Positions 17,858 through 26,484 of a stretch of DNA of 31,793 bases are shown piece by piece. This DNA comes from Halomarinibacterium sp041392205 (GTDB taxonomy: Bacteria > Bacteroidota > Bacteroidia > Flavobacteriales > Flavobacteriaceae): positions 1-31,793 of the forward strand of contig JAWKMO010000021.1 in NCBI GenBank assembly GCA_041392205.1, read 5' to 3'. The notes beneath the pieces are model-generated. The model worked only from the letters and a program-made list of their open reading frames with translations, searched no databases and was not told where the DNA came from. Made by a program: the position numbers and the translations under genes. Within the stretch, counting starts at the first letter, position 1. Each line of letters opens with the position of its first letter.

Positions 17858-18715
17858 TTAGTTTTTTTGTTTCTCTAATAATTTTTTTAGGCTTCGCTGC
17901 CAAGCTTCATTGTTAACATTCTTGCAGTTCTTTATTTTTTTTGTGTCTAGCAAGCTATAAACTGGTCGCTTTGCAAAAGTAGGATAATAGTCGGTTTCTA
18001 CAACCTTTACCTGGTTTGAAAGCCCTGAAAATTCTACAATTGCCTTAGCAAAACCAAACCAGGTGGTTTCCCCTTCATTGCTGTAATGGTAAATGCCAAA
18101 GGCTTTGTTTTCACTTTCCACAATCTCCAGAAGTACTTTTGCGAGATCATTTGCATTGGTAGGGCATCCCGTTTGCTCGGTAGTGATGGTTAACGTTTCC
18201 CGCTCTTCTGCTAACTTTGTGATGGATTTATAAAAATTGTGACCATACTGGGAATATAGCCAAGAGGTTCGCACAATAAAGTACTTTTCGCAAATCTCCT
18301 TAATATAACGTTCGCCTTTTAATTTTGAAGCTCCATACACATTGATGGGATGGGGTTCATCATCTTCGGTATAGGGGGTTTGCTTTGTTCCGTCAAAAAC
18401 ATAATCCGTTGAAATGTGCAAAAGAGTTACCTGGTTTTGTGCACAAGCTTCACTAAGGTGCTTTACTCCCTCTGCATTGACCCTAAATGCCTGTTCTGCT
18501 TCCCTTTCGGCTTTATCCACATGGGTATAGGCTGCGGTATTAATGCAATAATCAAAGGTGTTTTCTTCAAAGAATGTCTTTACCAAAGCAGGGTTTGTTA
18601 TATCAAGGGTTTCTTTGTCTGTAAAGACAAAATCAAGATCTTTCTCTTTTTTTGAAAGGTCTTTCAAACAATTCCCCAACTGGCCATTGGCTCCCGTAAC
18701 AAGTATTCTTTTCAT
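17858..18715 (-). CDS. rmlD: dTDP-4-dehydrorhamnose reductase
   Basis: 285 residues of the SDR superfamily. RILVTGANGQLGNCLKDL (3-20) is the nucleotide-binding loop, LLHISTDYVFDGTKQTPYTE the RmlD block, NVYGASKLKGERYI holds the catalytic Tyr-x3-Lys, and FIVRTSWLYSQYGHNF follows. It reduces dTDP-4-keto-L-rhamnose to dTDP-L-rhamnose, the last step of the pathway. Its start overlaps rmlC by 4 bp. Length and motifs are complete. Confidence 0.95.
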   Translation of the reverse strand: MKRILVTGANGQLGNCLKDLSKKEKDLDFVFTDKETLDITNPALVKTFFEENTFDYCINTAAYTHVDKAEREAEQAFRVNAEGVKHLSEACAQNQVTLLHISTDYVFDGTKQTPYTEDDEPHPINVYGASKLKGERYIKEICEKYFIVRTSWLYSQYGHNFYKSITKLAEERETLTITTEQTGCPTNANDLAKVLLEIVESENKAFGIYHYSNEGETTWFGFAKAIVEFSGLSNQVKVVETDYYPTFAKRPVYSLLDTKKIKNCKNVNNEAWQRSLKKLLEKQKN

Positions 18716-19257
18716 TGGATGGCCTCCTTAAAAGTGGGAAGTGCTAGATCTTTTTCCGAAACTATTAATTCTTCTTCGGAAAGATGCCAGTCCAGATGGA
18801 GGGTTGCGTCATTGTAAATGATGCCCCCTTCTGAAGTTTTATCATAGTAATTATCACACTTATAGCAAAACACCGACTCCTCCGAAAGGGTCACAAAACC
18901 ATGGGCAAAACCTCTGGGAACAAACAACTGTAGTCCATTTTGGGCAGAAAGCTCCAATGAAAAATGCTTTCCAAAGGAAGGAGAATCCTTCCGCAGGTCA
19001 ACCACAATGTCCAAGACTTTACCAAAGGCAACACGCACCAATTTGGCCTGTGCCATTGCTCCCTTTTGAAAGTGAAGCCCTCGCAGGACCCCATATTTTG
19101 ATAGAGATTGGTTATCTTGAACAAAATGAATCTCCCTCCCCAGTATCTCTTCAAATTGTCCTTTATTATAGGTTTCGGAAAACAAGCCTCTTTTGTCTTG
19201 AAAAACCGAGGGCTTTAAGTAAAAACAATCTTTTAAAGGGCTTTCTACTACTTCCAC
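18712..19257 (-). CDS. rmlC: dTDP-4-dehydrorhamnose 3,5-epimerase
   Basis: 181 residues, a cupin of normal RmlC length. DKRGLFSETYNKGQFEEIL, VQDNQSLSKYGVLRGLHFQ with the catalytic His of the RGLH block, ARVAFG-like KLVRVAFGKVLDIVVDLRKD, and FVPRGFAHGFVTLSEESVFC with a Tyr-containing YKCDNYYDK are all present. It epimerises dTDP-4-keto-6-deoxyglucose at C3 and C5. It lies 1 bp after rmlA and overlaps rmlD. Confidence 0.95.
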   Translation of the reverse strand: MEVVESPLKDCFYLKPSVFQDKRGLFSETYNKGQFEEILGREIHFVQDNQSLSKYGVLRGLHFQKGAMAQAKLVRVAFGKVLDIVVDLRKDSPSFGKHFSLELSAQNGLQLFVPRGFAHGFVTLSEESVFCYKCDNYYDKTSEGGIIYNDATLHLDWHLSEEELIVSEKDLALPTFKEAIQ

Positions 19258-19258
19258 G

Positions 19259-20116
19259 TTAATCCAGTTTCATTAAATGTTTGCCATACCCACTTTTTAA
19301 GAGGGGCTCTGCCAGTTGAAACAATTGTGCTTTGGAAATGTATCCCATTTCATAAGCGGCTTCTTCAATGGCTCCTATCTTTAAACCTTGACGCTCTTCT
19401 ATTACTTGCACAAATTGAGATGCCTGCATAAGGGATGCAAAGGTGCCCGTGTCCAGCCATGCGGTTCCTTTATCTAGTTTGCTCACGCTTAACTTCCCTT
19501 GCCGAAGATAGGCGTTATTTACATCGGTGATTTCCAGTTCTCCTCGAGCGCTTGGAGCAATGTTTTGGGCAATTTCAACTACCTTATTGTCGTAAAAATA
19601 AATCCCTGGGACCGCATAATTGCTTTTGGGATACTGTGGCTTTTCTTCAATGGAAAGAGCTTTTCCTTCTTTGTCAAATTCTACCACTCCATACCGTTCT
19701 GGGTCATGAACGTGATAGGCATAAATAATACCCCCGTCTGGATCATTATTGGCCTGCAACAATTCTTTTAAGCCAGACCCGTAAAAAATGTTATCCCCCA
19801 AAATCAAGGCAACCTTATCTTTTCCAATAAAGTTTTTCCCAATGATAAAAGCTTCTGCCAGCCCATTGGGTTGTTCCTGCACGGCATATTGAAAATCACA
19901 ACCGTACTTTTTTCCATCTCCCAATAATTTTTGAAAAAGGGGCAAATCCTCTGGTGTTGAAATAATTAAAATTTCCCTAATTCCCGCGTACATTAAAGTG
20001 GAAAGGGGATAATAAATCATGGGTTTGTCATATACCGGCATTAACTGTTTGCTCACAGCCAATGTGAGTGGGTGAAGCCTAGTTCCCGAACCTCCTGCTA
20101 GTATAATTCCTTTCAT
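19259..20116 (-). CDS. rmlA: glucose-1-phosphate thymidylyltransferase
   Basis: 285 residues. The nucleotidyltransferase signature is KGIILAGGSGTRLHPLTLA (2-20), followed by KQLMPVYDKPMIYYPLSTLM, LILGDNIFYGSGL with the metal-binding Asp, YGVVEFD and TAWLDTGTFASLMQA. It joins glucose-1-phosphate and dTTP to give dTDP-glucose, the committed step to dTDP-rhamnose. The start overlaps rmlB by 4 bp. Confidence 0.96.
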   Translation of the reverse strand: MKGIILAGGSGTRLHPLTLAVSKQLMPVYDKPMIYYPLSTLMYAGIREILIISTPEDLPLFQKLLGDGKKYGCDFQYAVQEQPNGLAEAFIIGKNFIGKDKVALILGDNIFYGSGLKELLQANNDPDGGIIYAYHVHDPERYGVVEFDKEGKALSIEEKPQYPKSNYAVPGIYFYDNKVVEIAQNIAPSARGELEITDVNNAYLRQGKLSVSKLDKGTAWLDTGTFASLMQASQFVQVIEERQGLKIGAIEEAAYEMGYISKAQLFQLAEPLLKSGYGKHLMKLD

Positions 20117-21129
20117 AATCTATGGGTGTTTTGTAAATACCAAGCAACCGTTTTCCTAATTCCAGTTTCAAAAGTTTCCTTTGCTTTCCAACCCAGATCG
20201 TTTTCTATTTTGGAAGCATCAATGGCATACCTAAAATCATGTCCCGGACGATCGGTAACAAAAGAAATCTGTTGCTTATAGGATCCTTTTATAGGCCGCA
20301 TTTCATCTAAAATCTCACAAATGGTATGTGCAATGTAAAGATTTTTCCGTTCGTTTCTTCCGCCAATGTTATAGGTTTCCCCTAAAATTCCCTTGTCCAG
20401 TACTTTTTTAATTCCCACACAATGATCCTTTACATACAACCAATCCCGAATGTTCTGACCGTCTCCATAAATGGGAATGGGTTCCCCGGAAAGGGCCTTT
20501 CGGATAATGGTAGGAATTAATTTTTCTTTGTGTTGGTGGGGGCCATAGTTGTTGGAACAATTGGTTGTTACCACAGGCAGCCCATAGGTATGGAAATAAC
20601 TCCGAACGATAAAATCGGAAGAGGCTTTTGAGGCGCTATACGGGCTATTGGGGGCATAAGAAGTGCTCTCCGAAAACAAACCGGTCTCGCCGAGGGTTCC
20701 GTAGACTTCATCGGTGGAAACATGTAAAAAGCGAGCATCCCTAAAATGATCTTTGAGTTGGTTAGGCCCTGTCATCCAGAATTTATAGGCGGCTTCCAAC
20801 AATTGGAAAGTTCCTACAATATTGGTCTCTATAAACGCAGCAGGTCCCGAAATGGAATTGTCCACATGCGATTCGGCTGCAAAATGCACCACTTTTTCAA
20901 ATTGGTGTGCCTCAAAAAGCTCTTGCAGTAATGCGGCATCACATATATCGCCTTTTACAAATTCATAATTGGGATGGTTTTCTGCTTTTTTAAGGTTCTG
21001 TAGATCTCCTGCATAGGTCAATTTGTCCAATACCACAAGGGCATCATCAAAATAGTCCAAGGCATAGGACACATAGTTTGATCCTATAAATCCTGCTCCT
21101 CCCGTAATGAGTACCTTTTTCTTTCCCAA
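20113..21129 (-). CDS. rmlB: dTDP-glucose 4,6-dehydratase
   Basis: 338 residues of the extended SDR type. VLITGGAGFIGSNYVSYAL (6-24) binds NAD+, HFAAESHVDNSISGP and HVSTDEVYGTL carry the active-site Asp-Glu pair, YSASKASSDFIVRSY the Tyr-x3-Lys, and NCSNNYGPHQHKEKLIPTII the RmlB-specific block. It converts dTDP-glucose to dTDP-4-keto-6-deoxyglucose. It is the first gene of the polysaccharide cluster, starting only 6 bp after the stop of the DUF6909 gene. No separate promoter fits in that gap, so transcription must come from within or upstream of DUF6909. Confidence 0.96.
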   Translation of the reverse strand: MGKKKVLITGGAGFIGSNYVSYALDYFDDALVVLDKLTYAGDLQNLKKAENHPNYEFVKGDICDAALLQELFEAHQFEKVVHFAAESHVDNSISGPAAFIETNIVGTFQLLEAAYKFWMTGPNQLKDHFRDARFLHVSTDEVYGTLGETGLFSESTSYAPNSPYSASKASSDFIVRSYFHTYGLPVVTTNCSNNYGPHQHKEKLIPTIIRKALSGEPIPIYGDGQNIRDWLYVKDHCVGIKKVLDKGILGETYNIGGRNERKNLYIAHTICEILDEMRPIKGSYKQQISFVTDRPGHDFRYAIDASKIENDLGWKAKETFETGIRKTVAWYLQNTHRL

Positions 21130-21135
21130 TGGTTT

Positions 21136-22710
21136 TTATTTAAGTATTTGTTGCAAAATTTTTTCGGTGATCAAATAGGTGGGCTTTACACCCGTGGTTC
21201 CTAATCCTCCCGAAGCCAAAGTGCTTCCTGTTTCCAATGGATTATCTGACGCATAGTACGCATACCGAACCTCAACTTTTGGGCTAATGCTTCCGCGTAT
21301 TTTGGAAGCCGATTGAATGGCTTTTTGATAATGTGCTCCCTCCATTTCAAGACCAATGACGTTCCATGTGGAATGATAGAAAAAGCTTAAAATATCCTTG
21401 TTTTGAAGGGAGGTCCCCAAAACCGTAATCATTGCGCCAGAATATACCTTTACATTTTCGGAAAAATGGCTTTTCTTCAATTTATTCTTGAATGGGTAAT
21501 TATCTGCTGTGCCCTCAAAAATATGAGAAGAGGGAATCATAATATCTCCTTTGCCGCCTTCCAAAATCCCAGCTTTCCCCATAATGGAAATGGAGGCTAC
21601 GTTCAAAAATTCTTTTTTGCCGTTATCGTGATAGGGCTTAAGGAGTTCGTCCATGGTTTCATAGGCTTGTTCACCAAAGGCATAATCCATGACCAAAAGA
21701 ACGGGTTTTTCTTCTGTGCTCAAGGGAATCCCCAACTTTTCGGTGTCAAACAATTGCACGTCGATGTTGGTCCCACTTTCATCGGCAAGGTATACCATCC
21801 CGTTCTGAAGGGCCTTCTTAGTCACTTTATCCCTTAATTTGCTATTCTCGGGCTTGCTAAGGGCTTCAAACAACTGCAAGGTTGTTTTCCCTTTCTTTTC
21901 GACAGTAAGGGAGGATTCGGCATAAAGGGAATTCATCACGCTGTGCATATTGGCACTTATAATGTGCAGGGGGCGTTGTAGCCAGCCCCTCGTGTGGAGT
22001 TCCTTTTTAATTCGGTAAGCCCATCGTTCCCCATGAATATGGTGCCCCAAGCGTTCCCTTAATACAGGGCTAAAAGTGATAAGGCGTTTTTTATCCGTCA
22101 ACACTTCATCTATGGCTCCTTTACCCAGGTAATAGATAATTTTCAAGAAGCGGTGCTCGTCTTCCTTACAAGCAAAAAGGGGATAGGCTTCGGTGACTTC
22201 TTCAAAGGTTCTTCCCAAGAAATTGGCCGTATGCGTAAGGGCAATTTCCCTATCTTTTTGGGTAAGTTCCTTCTTTTCGAGAACAGCTTCCTCAAGTTTT
22301 TTCCAGTCCCTAATGAGTTCTCCGCTTTCGTTCACCAACACCTGTTTCATGATTTTATGCGACTCAATGTACAGAAATGTAAGGTGGGTAAGAATGTCGT
22401 AAATTTCACTCCTGCCACGGGTAATCTCAATGTTCATTTGTGCTTCGTCTATGCGGTAGCAGTTGCGTCTTCTTTTGGCTGGAATAATGGGTTTGAAGTG
22501 CGATTTTTTGTAGCCTTCATCGCTGGTAAGGTTGATAAAGCTGCATTCTTCTATGCCATAAGGAAGCCTATCGATAACATAGAGAAGCCCCTGCAATTCA
22601 ATTTTTTCATCGGCAATGGAGCCATAAATTTCTGGCTGAAGCACCAATAATGCCTCCCGTAGGGTTTCGCCGCTTATCCCCATAGGCTTATAAAACCCAC
22701 GATTGAACAA
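21136..22710 (-). CDS. DUF6909 family protein, 5' end disrupted
   Basis: The 524-residue open frame matches a conserved Bacteroidota protein (DUF6909) of unknown function. It is highly conserved throughout, for example GISGETLREALLVLQPEIYG, CYRIDEAQMNIEITRGRSEI, ITFSPVLRERLGHHIHGE, ISIMGKAGILEGGKGDIMIP, FEGTADNYPFKNKL and ASDNPLETGSTLASGGLGTT. The last part recalls nucleoside phosphorylase-like folds, but I would not assign a reaction. The frame begins at an internal Met; family members start about 25-30 residues earlier. That missing piece is present just upstream in shifted frames (a TRAQQ-like stretch, SSSAMNRH, then ILFNRGF), with a likely true ATG at 22790. Several frameshifts in 22711-22785 therefore break the N terminus. 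Its stop is 6 bp from rmlB. Confidence 0.8.
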   Translation of the reverse strand: MFNRGFYKPMGISGETLREALLVLQPEIYGSIADEKIELQGLLYVIDRLPYGIEECSFINLTSDEGYKKSHFKPIIPAKRRRNCYRIDEAQMNIEITRGRSEIYDILTHLTFLYIESHKIMKQVLVNESGELIRDWKKLEEAVLEKKELTQKDREIALTHTANFLGRTFEEVTEAYPLFACKEDEHRFLKIIYYLGKGAIDEVLTDKKRLITFSPVLRERLGHHIHGERWAYRIKKELHTRGWLQRPLHIISANMHSVMNSLYAESSLTVEKKGKTTLQLFEALSKPENSKLRDKVTKKALQNGMVYLADESGTNIDVQLFDTEKLGIPLSTEEKPVLLVMDYAFGEQAYETMDELLKPYHDNGKKEFLNVASISIMGKAGILEGGKGDIMIPSSHIFEGTADNYPFKNKLKKSHFSENVKVYSGAMITVLGTSLQNKDILSFFYHSTWNVIGLEMEGAHYQKAIQSASKIRGSISPKVEVRYAYYASDNPLETGSTLASGGLGTTGVKPTYLITEKILQQILK

Positions 22711-22809
22711 AATGCATAGTGATGGCGATTCATGGCGCTGGAGCTTGTTGTGCTCGAGTTCGTTTATGAAGAGTAGATTATTCGATACATGTTACCAAAT
22801 ACTACTATT

Positions 22810-24292
22810 TTATGCTTGCAATTGGAGGAGTTTATCGGCAATATTTCTGTCGTTGGAAAGCACGGGCACTTTGTTCTGCGCCTGGTTTCCCTTCACTTTC
22901 ATAGACAGCAAACGGAGAATCTTTCAAGGGGGAAATTTTTTCCAGTAAGCGAAGCCTTTTCCGTCAATCAAATCAAAATAATAACTATTCTGTTTTTGGA
23001 GATTGATCCAAAGCTTTCGCTATTTGTTCAAGGTTTTGAGGCGCTTTTTCAAATTCAACCAACCATTCATGGTAGAGGGGGGGTTCTCCACTTTTGGGTT
23101 TCAGTTTTAGGCGCTACGGTAGCTCGGTAATGGAGAAACCCATTTGGTCGATAGCCCTCTTTCATGACTGTTTCACTTCTTTTAATCCGCATGTTCCCCC
23201 AACGCAGAAATGAAATAGCAGTACATTTGAGACAATGGCTTTGTAGGGGTGGTTGGTAACATCACGGTGTCACCAAGTTATAGGCCCACAAGCCTGCATT
23301 GGTTGAAATGATCATAACATAATTTACTCCTACTACGTCCCCAATGGGCATAGCACGTTTTGAGTTTCTGAAAAAAATTCGTCACTTGTAACAAATTCGT
23401 AAAGATGCCTTGCAACTGGGCAGCAATCACTTGTCATTTTACATTCGTTCTGAAAAGCAAAAAACCCTTCCAGTAGGTGCAATTCAATACTGTCCTATTT
23501 TCCTGCCAATGAGGTTTCAATTTCTTTCGGTAAGTTCTGGTTTTTTACTGCATAGATAAACAATTCAAAATTTTGAATAACTCCCCGTCTGCTTTTTGCC
23601 GTTACCTCATGTAATCGTTCAAAATACGTTGTACCCAGGAAAGATCTACTTCAATAATGGTCATGTTTTCTGTCTTGGTTCAGCGACAATGGCATTTACC
23701 TTTTCTTCCCAGTCTTCAATGCAGTTGGTTTCCCAGAGGCATCCTGTTTTTTTGAAGGTACTTGGGGACGAAATAGCCACGATCCCCGATAAACGGCCCA
23801 ATTTTATCTCGTTTTTTTTTTCTTTTAAAATAGAGAACACCGCCTGAAAAATGTCTTCCCATACCCACTCCAGGTGTGCCTGTTTCGTGAATATAGCAAA
23901 GAATGGCATTTCGGGCAGCCCGAATATGTTGGGAAGCGACTCTTGGGTCAATGGAATGTGTTTTAACTCGAGAAGTTGTGCCAGAGGTCTTTGCAAAATA
24001 AAGCGGCACATATTTTTTGGCCAAAGGATATTTTCATTTCCTTCCACAGGCCCTGTCTATATGGGCGCAAGCTTCATAATCCTCATAAGACCCTTTGGGC
24101 AAAATCTGCATAGGATTTTATTTCTGAAAATTGGTGGTCTTTTCCAAGCTGGTGGGTTTCTTTGCCTTTTCAATGAAACCAGTTAAGAAACCTTTTTGTG
24201 GAACACCAGCTGTGGTCTTGCAGCCTTCAATATTTGTTGCTATTTACCACATCCATTGCAAAAATTTTGGCTCCGAAGGATTTGGGTGACAT
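22810..24292 (-). pseudogene. GH3 auxin-responsive-promoter-type family gene, heavily frameshifted
   Basis: Across this stretch the minus frames successively encode pieces of a bacterial GH3-type acyl-adenylase protein of about 495 residues. In order they are an ATG at 24292 (MSPKSFGAKIFAMDVVN), GKDHQFSEIKSYADFAQRV, YFAKTSGTTS (the ATP-loop motif), HIRAARNAILCYIHETG, LGRLSGIVA, FVPKYLQKNRMP, ETNCIEDWE, NMTIIEVDLSWVQ, NFELFIYA, MIISTNAGLWAYNL (near 23315-23275) with one base missing before GDTV, and finally LSNDRNIADKLLQLQA with a stop at 22812-22810. Shifts or stops occur every few dozen bases. The start lies just after the M23 stop, the normal order for these genes. GH3-type proteins join carboxylic acids to amines after adenylation; the bacterial role is unclear. 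Confidence 0.85.
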
Positions 24293-24293
24293 C

Positions 24294-25138
24294 TTAATTG
24301 AAATCTATAAAATTCTTGAGGTTGATAGGAAAGCCATCGCTCCATAGTTCAAATGGAATGGCCGTAGTAAAGTTCTGAGTTCTACCGTGGCAATGACCTC
24401 CCCAGCCTCAACCAAATCTCCCTGTTCTTTGGTCAAGGAAGCATTGTGCTTGTAAACAGAGACCCACGATCCGTGCTCGATGATTATAACATGGCCCGTA
24501 TCTGCCGTCCACCCAGAAAATATCACCGTCCCGTCTGCAACGGCCTTTACCGGACTGTCCTTTACGGTCATAAAATCCAATGCCAAAATGCTTCTTTTCA
24601 GGATAAGCACCTCTTGTGTGATCTCCCTTTCCTGTTGAGAACAAATAATGCAAGAAGTTTACTTTGAGGCTATAGTTAATAGGTTTGTATTTGTCTTCAC
24701 ATTATACTTTTCACGCAGTAAGGAGATGCTTGGAGGGTAAAAACCACTTCACTAATTTCTTGCTGCACCACTAAGGATAGAATCTGTTGAAGTTTTTCTG
24801 CTTTTACATCTCCCGTTAATACTTTTTTGATGGAAGCCAAGTATTGCTGGTTTACGAGTATTTTCTGTTGAAGGGAGTCGGTTTCATAGGCAAGTTCGGT
24901 CGCCTTTTTCTTTAGTGAAGTAGAAGAATACCCTGGAATGTATTCGCGAAGTGGGTAAAGGCAATTAAAGAATGGTTCCAAAATTAAAACAAGCGCAAAA
25001 AATGGAACTGAAAAGCAAAAACGTTCAAGCGGTTCGTTGAAAGAAAAACGCTCTTCAGGGTCTCTTCGTTCAACACCACCAAACGGTACTTGTGGTAATT
25101 TCGGGTCAATTTTTTTGCCTCTTTTTCCTTTTTTCCAT
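24294..25138 (-). pseudogene. M23 family peptidase (murein hydrolase), frameshifted
   Basis: From an ATG at 25138 the frames give MEKRKKRQK, KKLTRNYHKYRLVVLNEETL, TNRLNVFA (the start of the membrane-anchor region), YPLREYIPGYSSTSLKKKAT, TDSLQQKILVNQQYLASIKK, then the peptidase domain DSPVKAVADGTVIFSGWTA, GHVIIIEHG, VYKHNASLTKEQGDLVEAGE, VIATV, and after a shift ELWSDGFPIN and a stop at 24296-24294. This is a flavobacterial M23 endopeptidase with an N-terminal membrane anchor, expected at about 285 residues. The linker and N-terminal anchor are shifted, and the catalytic HLHFELW block is garbled, so the His-x-His metal site is not encoded. The gene would normally cleave peptidoglycan cross-links. 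The break may be real or a sequence error. Confidence 0.85.
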
Positions 25139-25248
25139 TCACAGGAGCCTATTTGGTAAATGTACAGGGTTTATGCTAAACTTAAGAGTGAAAACGTTCT
25201 ATCTAAGTATTTCTTGAAACACCTTTGTAATTTATAAAATTTATTTTC

Positions 25249-25448
25249 ATGGAAGCACTATTATTTACCCCATAGCATATTTTTGCTAATTAACAGTATC
25301 ATGTGAATTTGTTTGTGCTTTTTTGGCGGAAAGAAAATCAGAATTGATGCGTGGGCGGGAAGCGAATTGAGAATTTAAGGATGCTTCAAAAGACCCAAAG
25401 ATAAACTGGAAGAAAAGAATTGATTATATGATTTCAAGCAAAAGCTGA
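25249..25448 (+). pseudogene. tatA: tatA-like twin-arginine translocase subunit, frameshifted
   Basis: On the plus strand, divergent from the M23 gene, an ATG at 25249 is followed within 200 bases by broken pieces of a TatA protein: FGGKKI near 25322-25340, an ELMRG-like stretch, a GSGIRE-like stretch and then EFKDASKDPKINWKKRIDYM with ISSKS and a TGA at 25446-25448. The order F-G-x-K-K-(I)-PEL-x-RGxGxGxxEFKDA is the TatA amphipathic-helix signature. At least three small indels and two stops in the N-terminal helix prevent translation. The length of about 66 codons fits TatA. It ends on the shared terminator and converges with the DUF4837 gene. Confidence 0.55.
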
Positions 25449-25472
25449 TGCAAAAACATCGAGGCTTTTTTT
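25441..25472. terminator. bidirectional terminator-like hairpin between tatA remnant and DUF4837
   Basis: Arms AAAGC-t-GATG and CATC-ga-GGCTTT enclose a CAAAAA loop, with a run of seven T after it on the plus strand and an A-run/T-run arrangement on the minus strand. It lies exactly between the 3' ends of two converging genes. The arms are slightly mismatched, which fits the local sequence damage. Confidence 0.6.
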
Positions 25473-25548
25473 CTTACTTTTAAATAGGGTCACTCAAAAT
25501 TGCGTGGATTTAATGATGATTCCACAGCTCAAACTGCGATATATTTTT

Positions 25549-26466
25549 TCATAAGAACGATGAAATCGTAATGATAAGGTATCTATTGTTTTTCTCGTCC
25601 CTAATGGCATAATTCACAAAGGGGCCGGCCATAAAATCGTCTTTGATTTCCCATGTGCCTTTGGTTTCATAAGCAGATTTTCCGTCTATTTCTGTGGTAA
25701 AAAGGGACGGCGAAAAAGCTTCTTCGGTCACAAAAAGCCCGTCATCCTCCACTGGCAAATAGCCAGATCCCACTGTGTCGCGCATTTTAATGATATCCCC
25801 AATAATGGTTGTGTCGCGGCCTATTACATTAAGTGGTACTTCATAAATCAAAATGTTGGTGCTCCCATTGGACTTAAGATCCTTTCGAATCCAGTAAAAA
25901 TCGCCACAAGCTGAGGCCACTCGGTAGGCAGAAGGAATTTTCATGGTAATCCCAAAACGCTCCTTTAGGGAATCTACCTTTAAAAGCGAAATATTGGTCC
26001 TGCGTTGGCGCTCTTTAATTTCAAAAGCCTTAAAGGTAGTAATGATGTTTTGATGGTTGGAATCTATTAACTGCATGAGCTTTTCTTCCGAAGTAGCCGT
26101 AATAAAGGCTCCCACTTGTGGTTTGGCATAGGAATTTTTCTTAATGCTTACTGTATCCGCCTCTCCTAGGTCTACGTAAAGAAAGGTTCGATACGTGCGG
26201 GCAAAATCACTAAAGTTTTCGGGTTGAATCTGGTTAATGGAAAAAATGGGTTCAATTTGCGGAAGGCCATCTGCCGGTGCCGCAAAGTACTTTCTTATGG
26301 TTTCGCCCACACTGTCATTCCAAAGTTTATTGGATATAACCACTTGAAGCCCATTAATGGCCCCTACCGATTCGGGCAAATAAGACGTGTCCCGTTTCCC
26401 TGTTGAAGAATTACATGAAAAAAACAGTATGGTACAAAAAACCAAAGGGTATAACAATACTTTCAT
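25549..26466 (-). CDS. DUF4837 family lipoprotein, 3' end frameshifted
   Basis: 305 residues as read, with lipobox LFFSC (Cys18). The body matches DUF4837, a Bacteroidota lipoprotein family of unknown function: YLPESVGAINGLQVVISNKL, SVGETIRKYFAAPADGLPQI, EPIFSINQIQPENFSDFART, YAKPQVGAFI and FVNYAIRDEKNNRYLIIT. Family proteins end with a short conserved helix of the form Y-M-F-E-x-E-A-I-I-K-S. Here the frame stops early at 25549, while the next bases in another frame encode a garbled version ending IIKSTQF with a TGA at 25496-25494. The last 15-20 residues are thus lost to frameshifts between 25505 and 25555. It is the last gene of the pgk-mltD-DUF4837 group. Confidence 0.8.
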   Translation of the reverse strand: MKVLLYPLVFCTILFFSCNSSTGKRDTSYLPESVGAINGLQVVISNKLWNDSVGETIRKYFAAPADGLPQIEPIFSINQIQPENFSDFARTYRTFLYVDLGEADTVSIKKNSYAKPQVGAFITATSEEKLMQLIDSNHQNIITTFKAFEIKERQRRTNISLLKVDSLKERFGITMKIPSAYRVASACGDFYWIRKDLKSNGSTNILIYEVPLNVIGRDTTIIGDIIKMRDTVGSGYLPVEDDGLFVTEEAFSPSLFTTEIDGKSAYETKGTWEIKDDFMAGPFVNYAIRDEKNNRYLIITISSFL

Positions 26467-26484
26467 GAAAATGTGATTTAAAAG

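Noticed and set aside
22153..22650. 165-codon plus-strand ORF
   Set aside because: It lies entirely antisense to the highly conserved DUF6909 gene and shows no family features.
23661..24047. Two overlapping minus-strand ORFs as novel small proteins
   Set aside because: Both are fragments of one GH3-family gene read in different frames, sharing its conserved blocks in order.
22711..25548. Mobile element or phage insertion explaining the gene-poor block
   Set aside because: No transposase, integrase or terminal repeats are seen; the block consists of recognisable housekeeping genes in their expected order.
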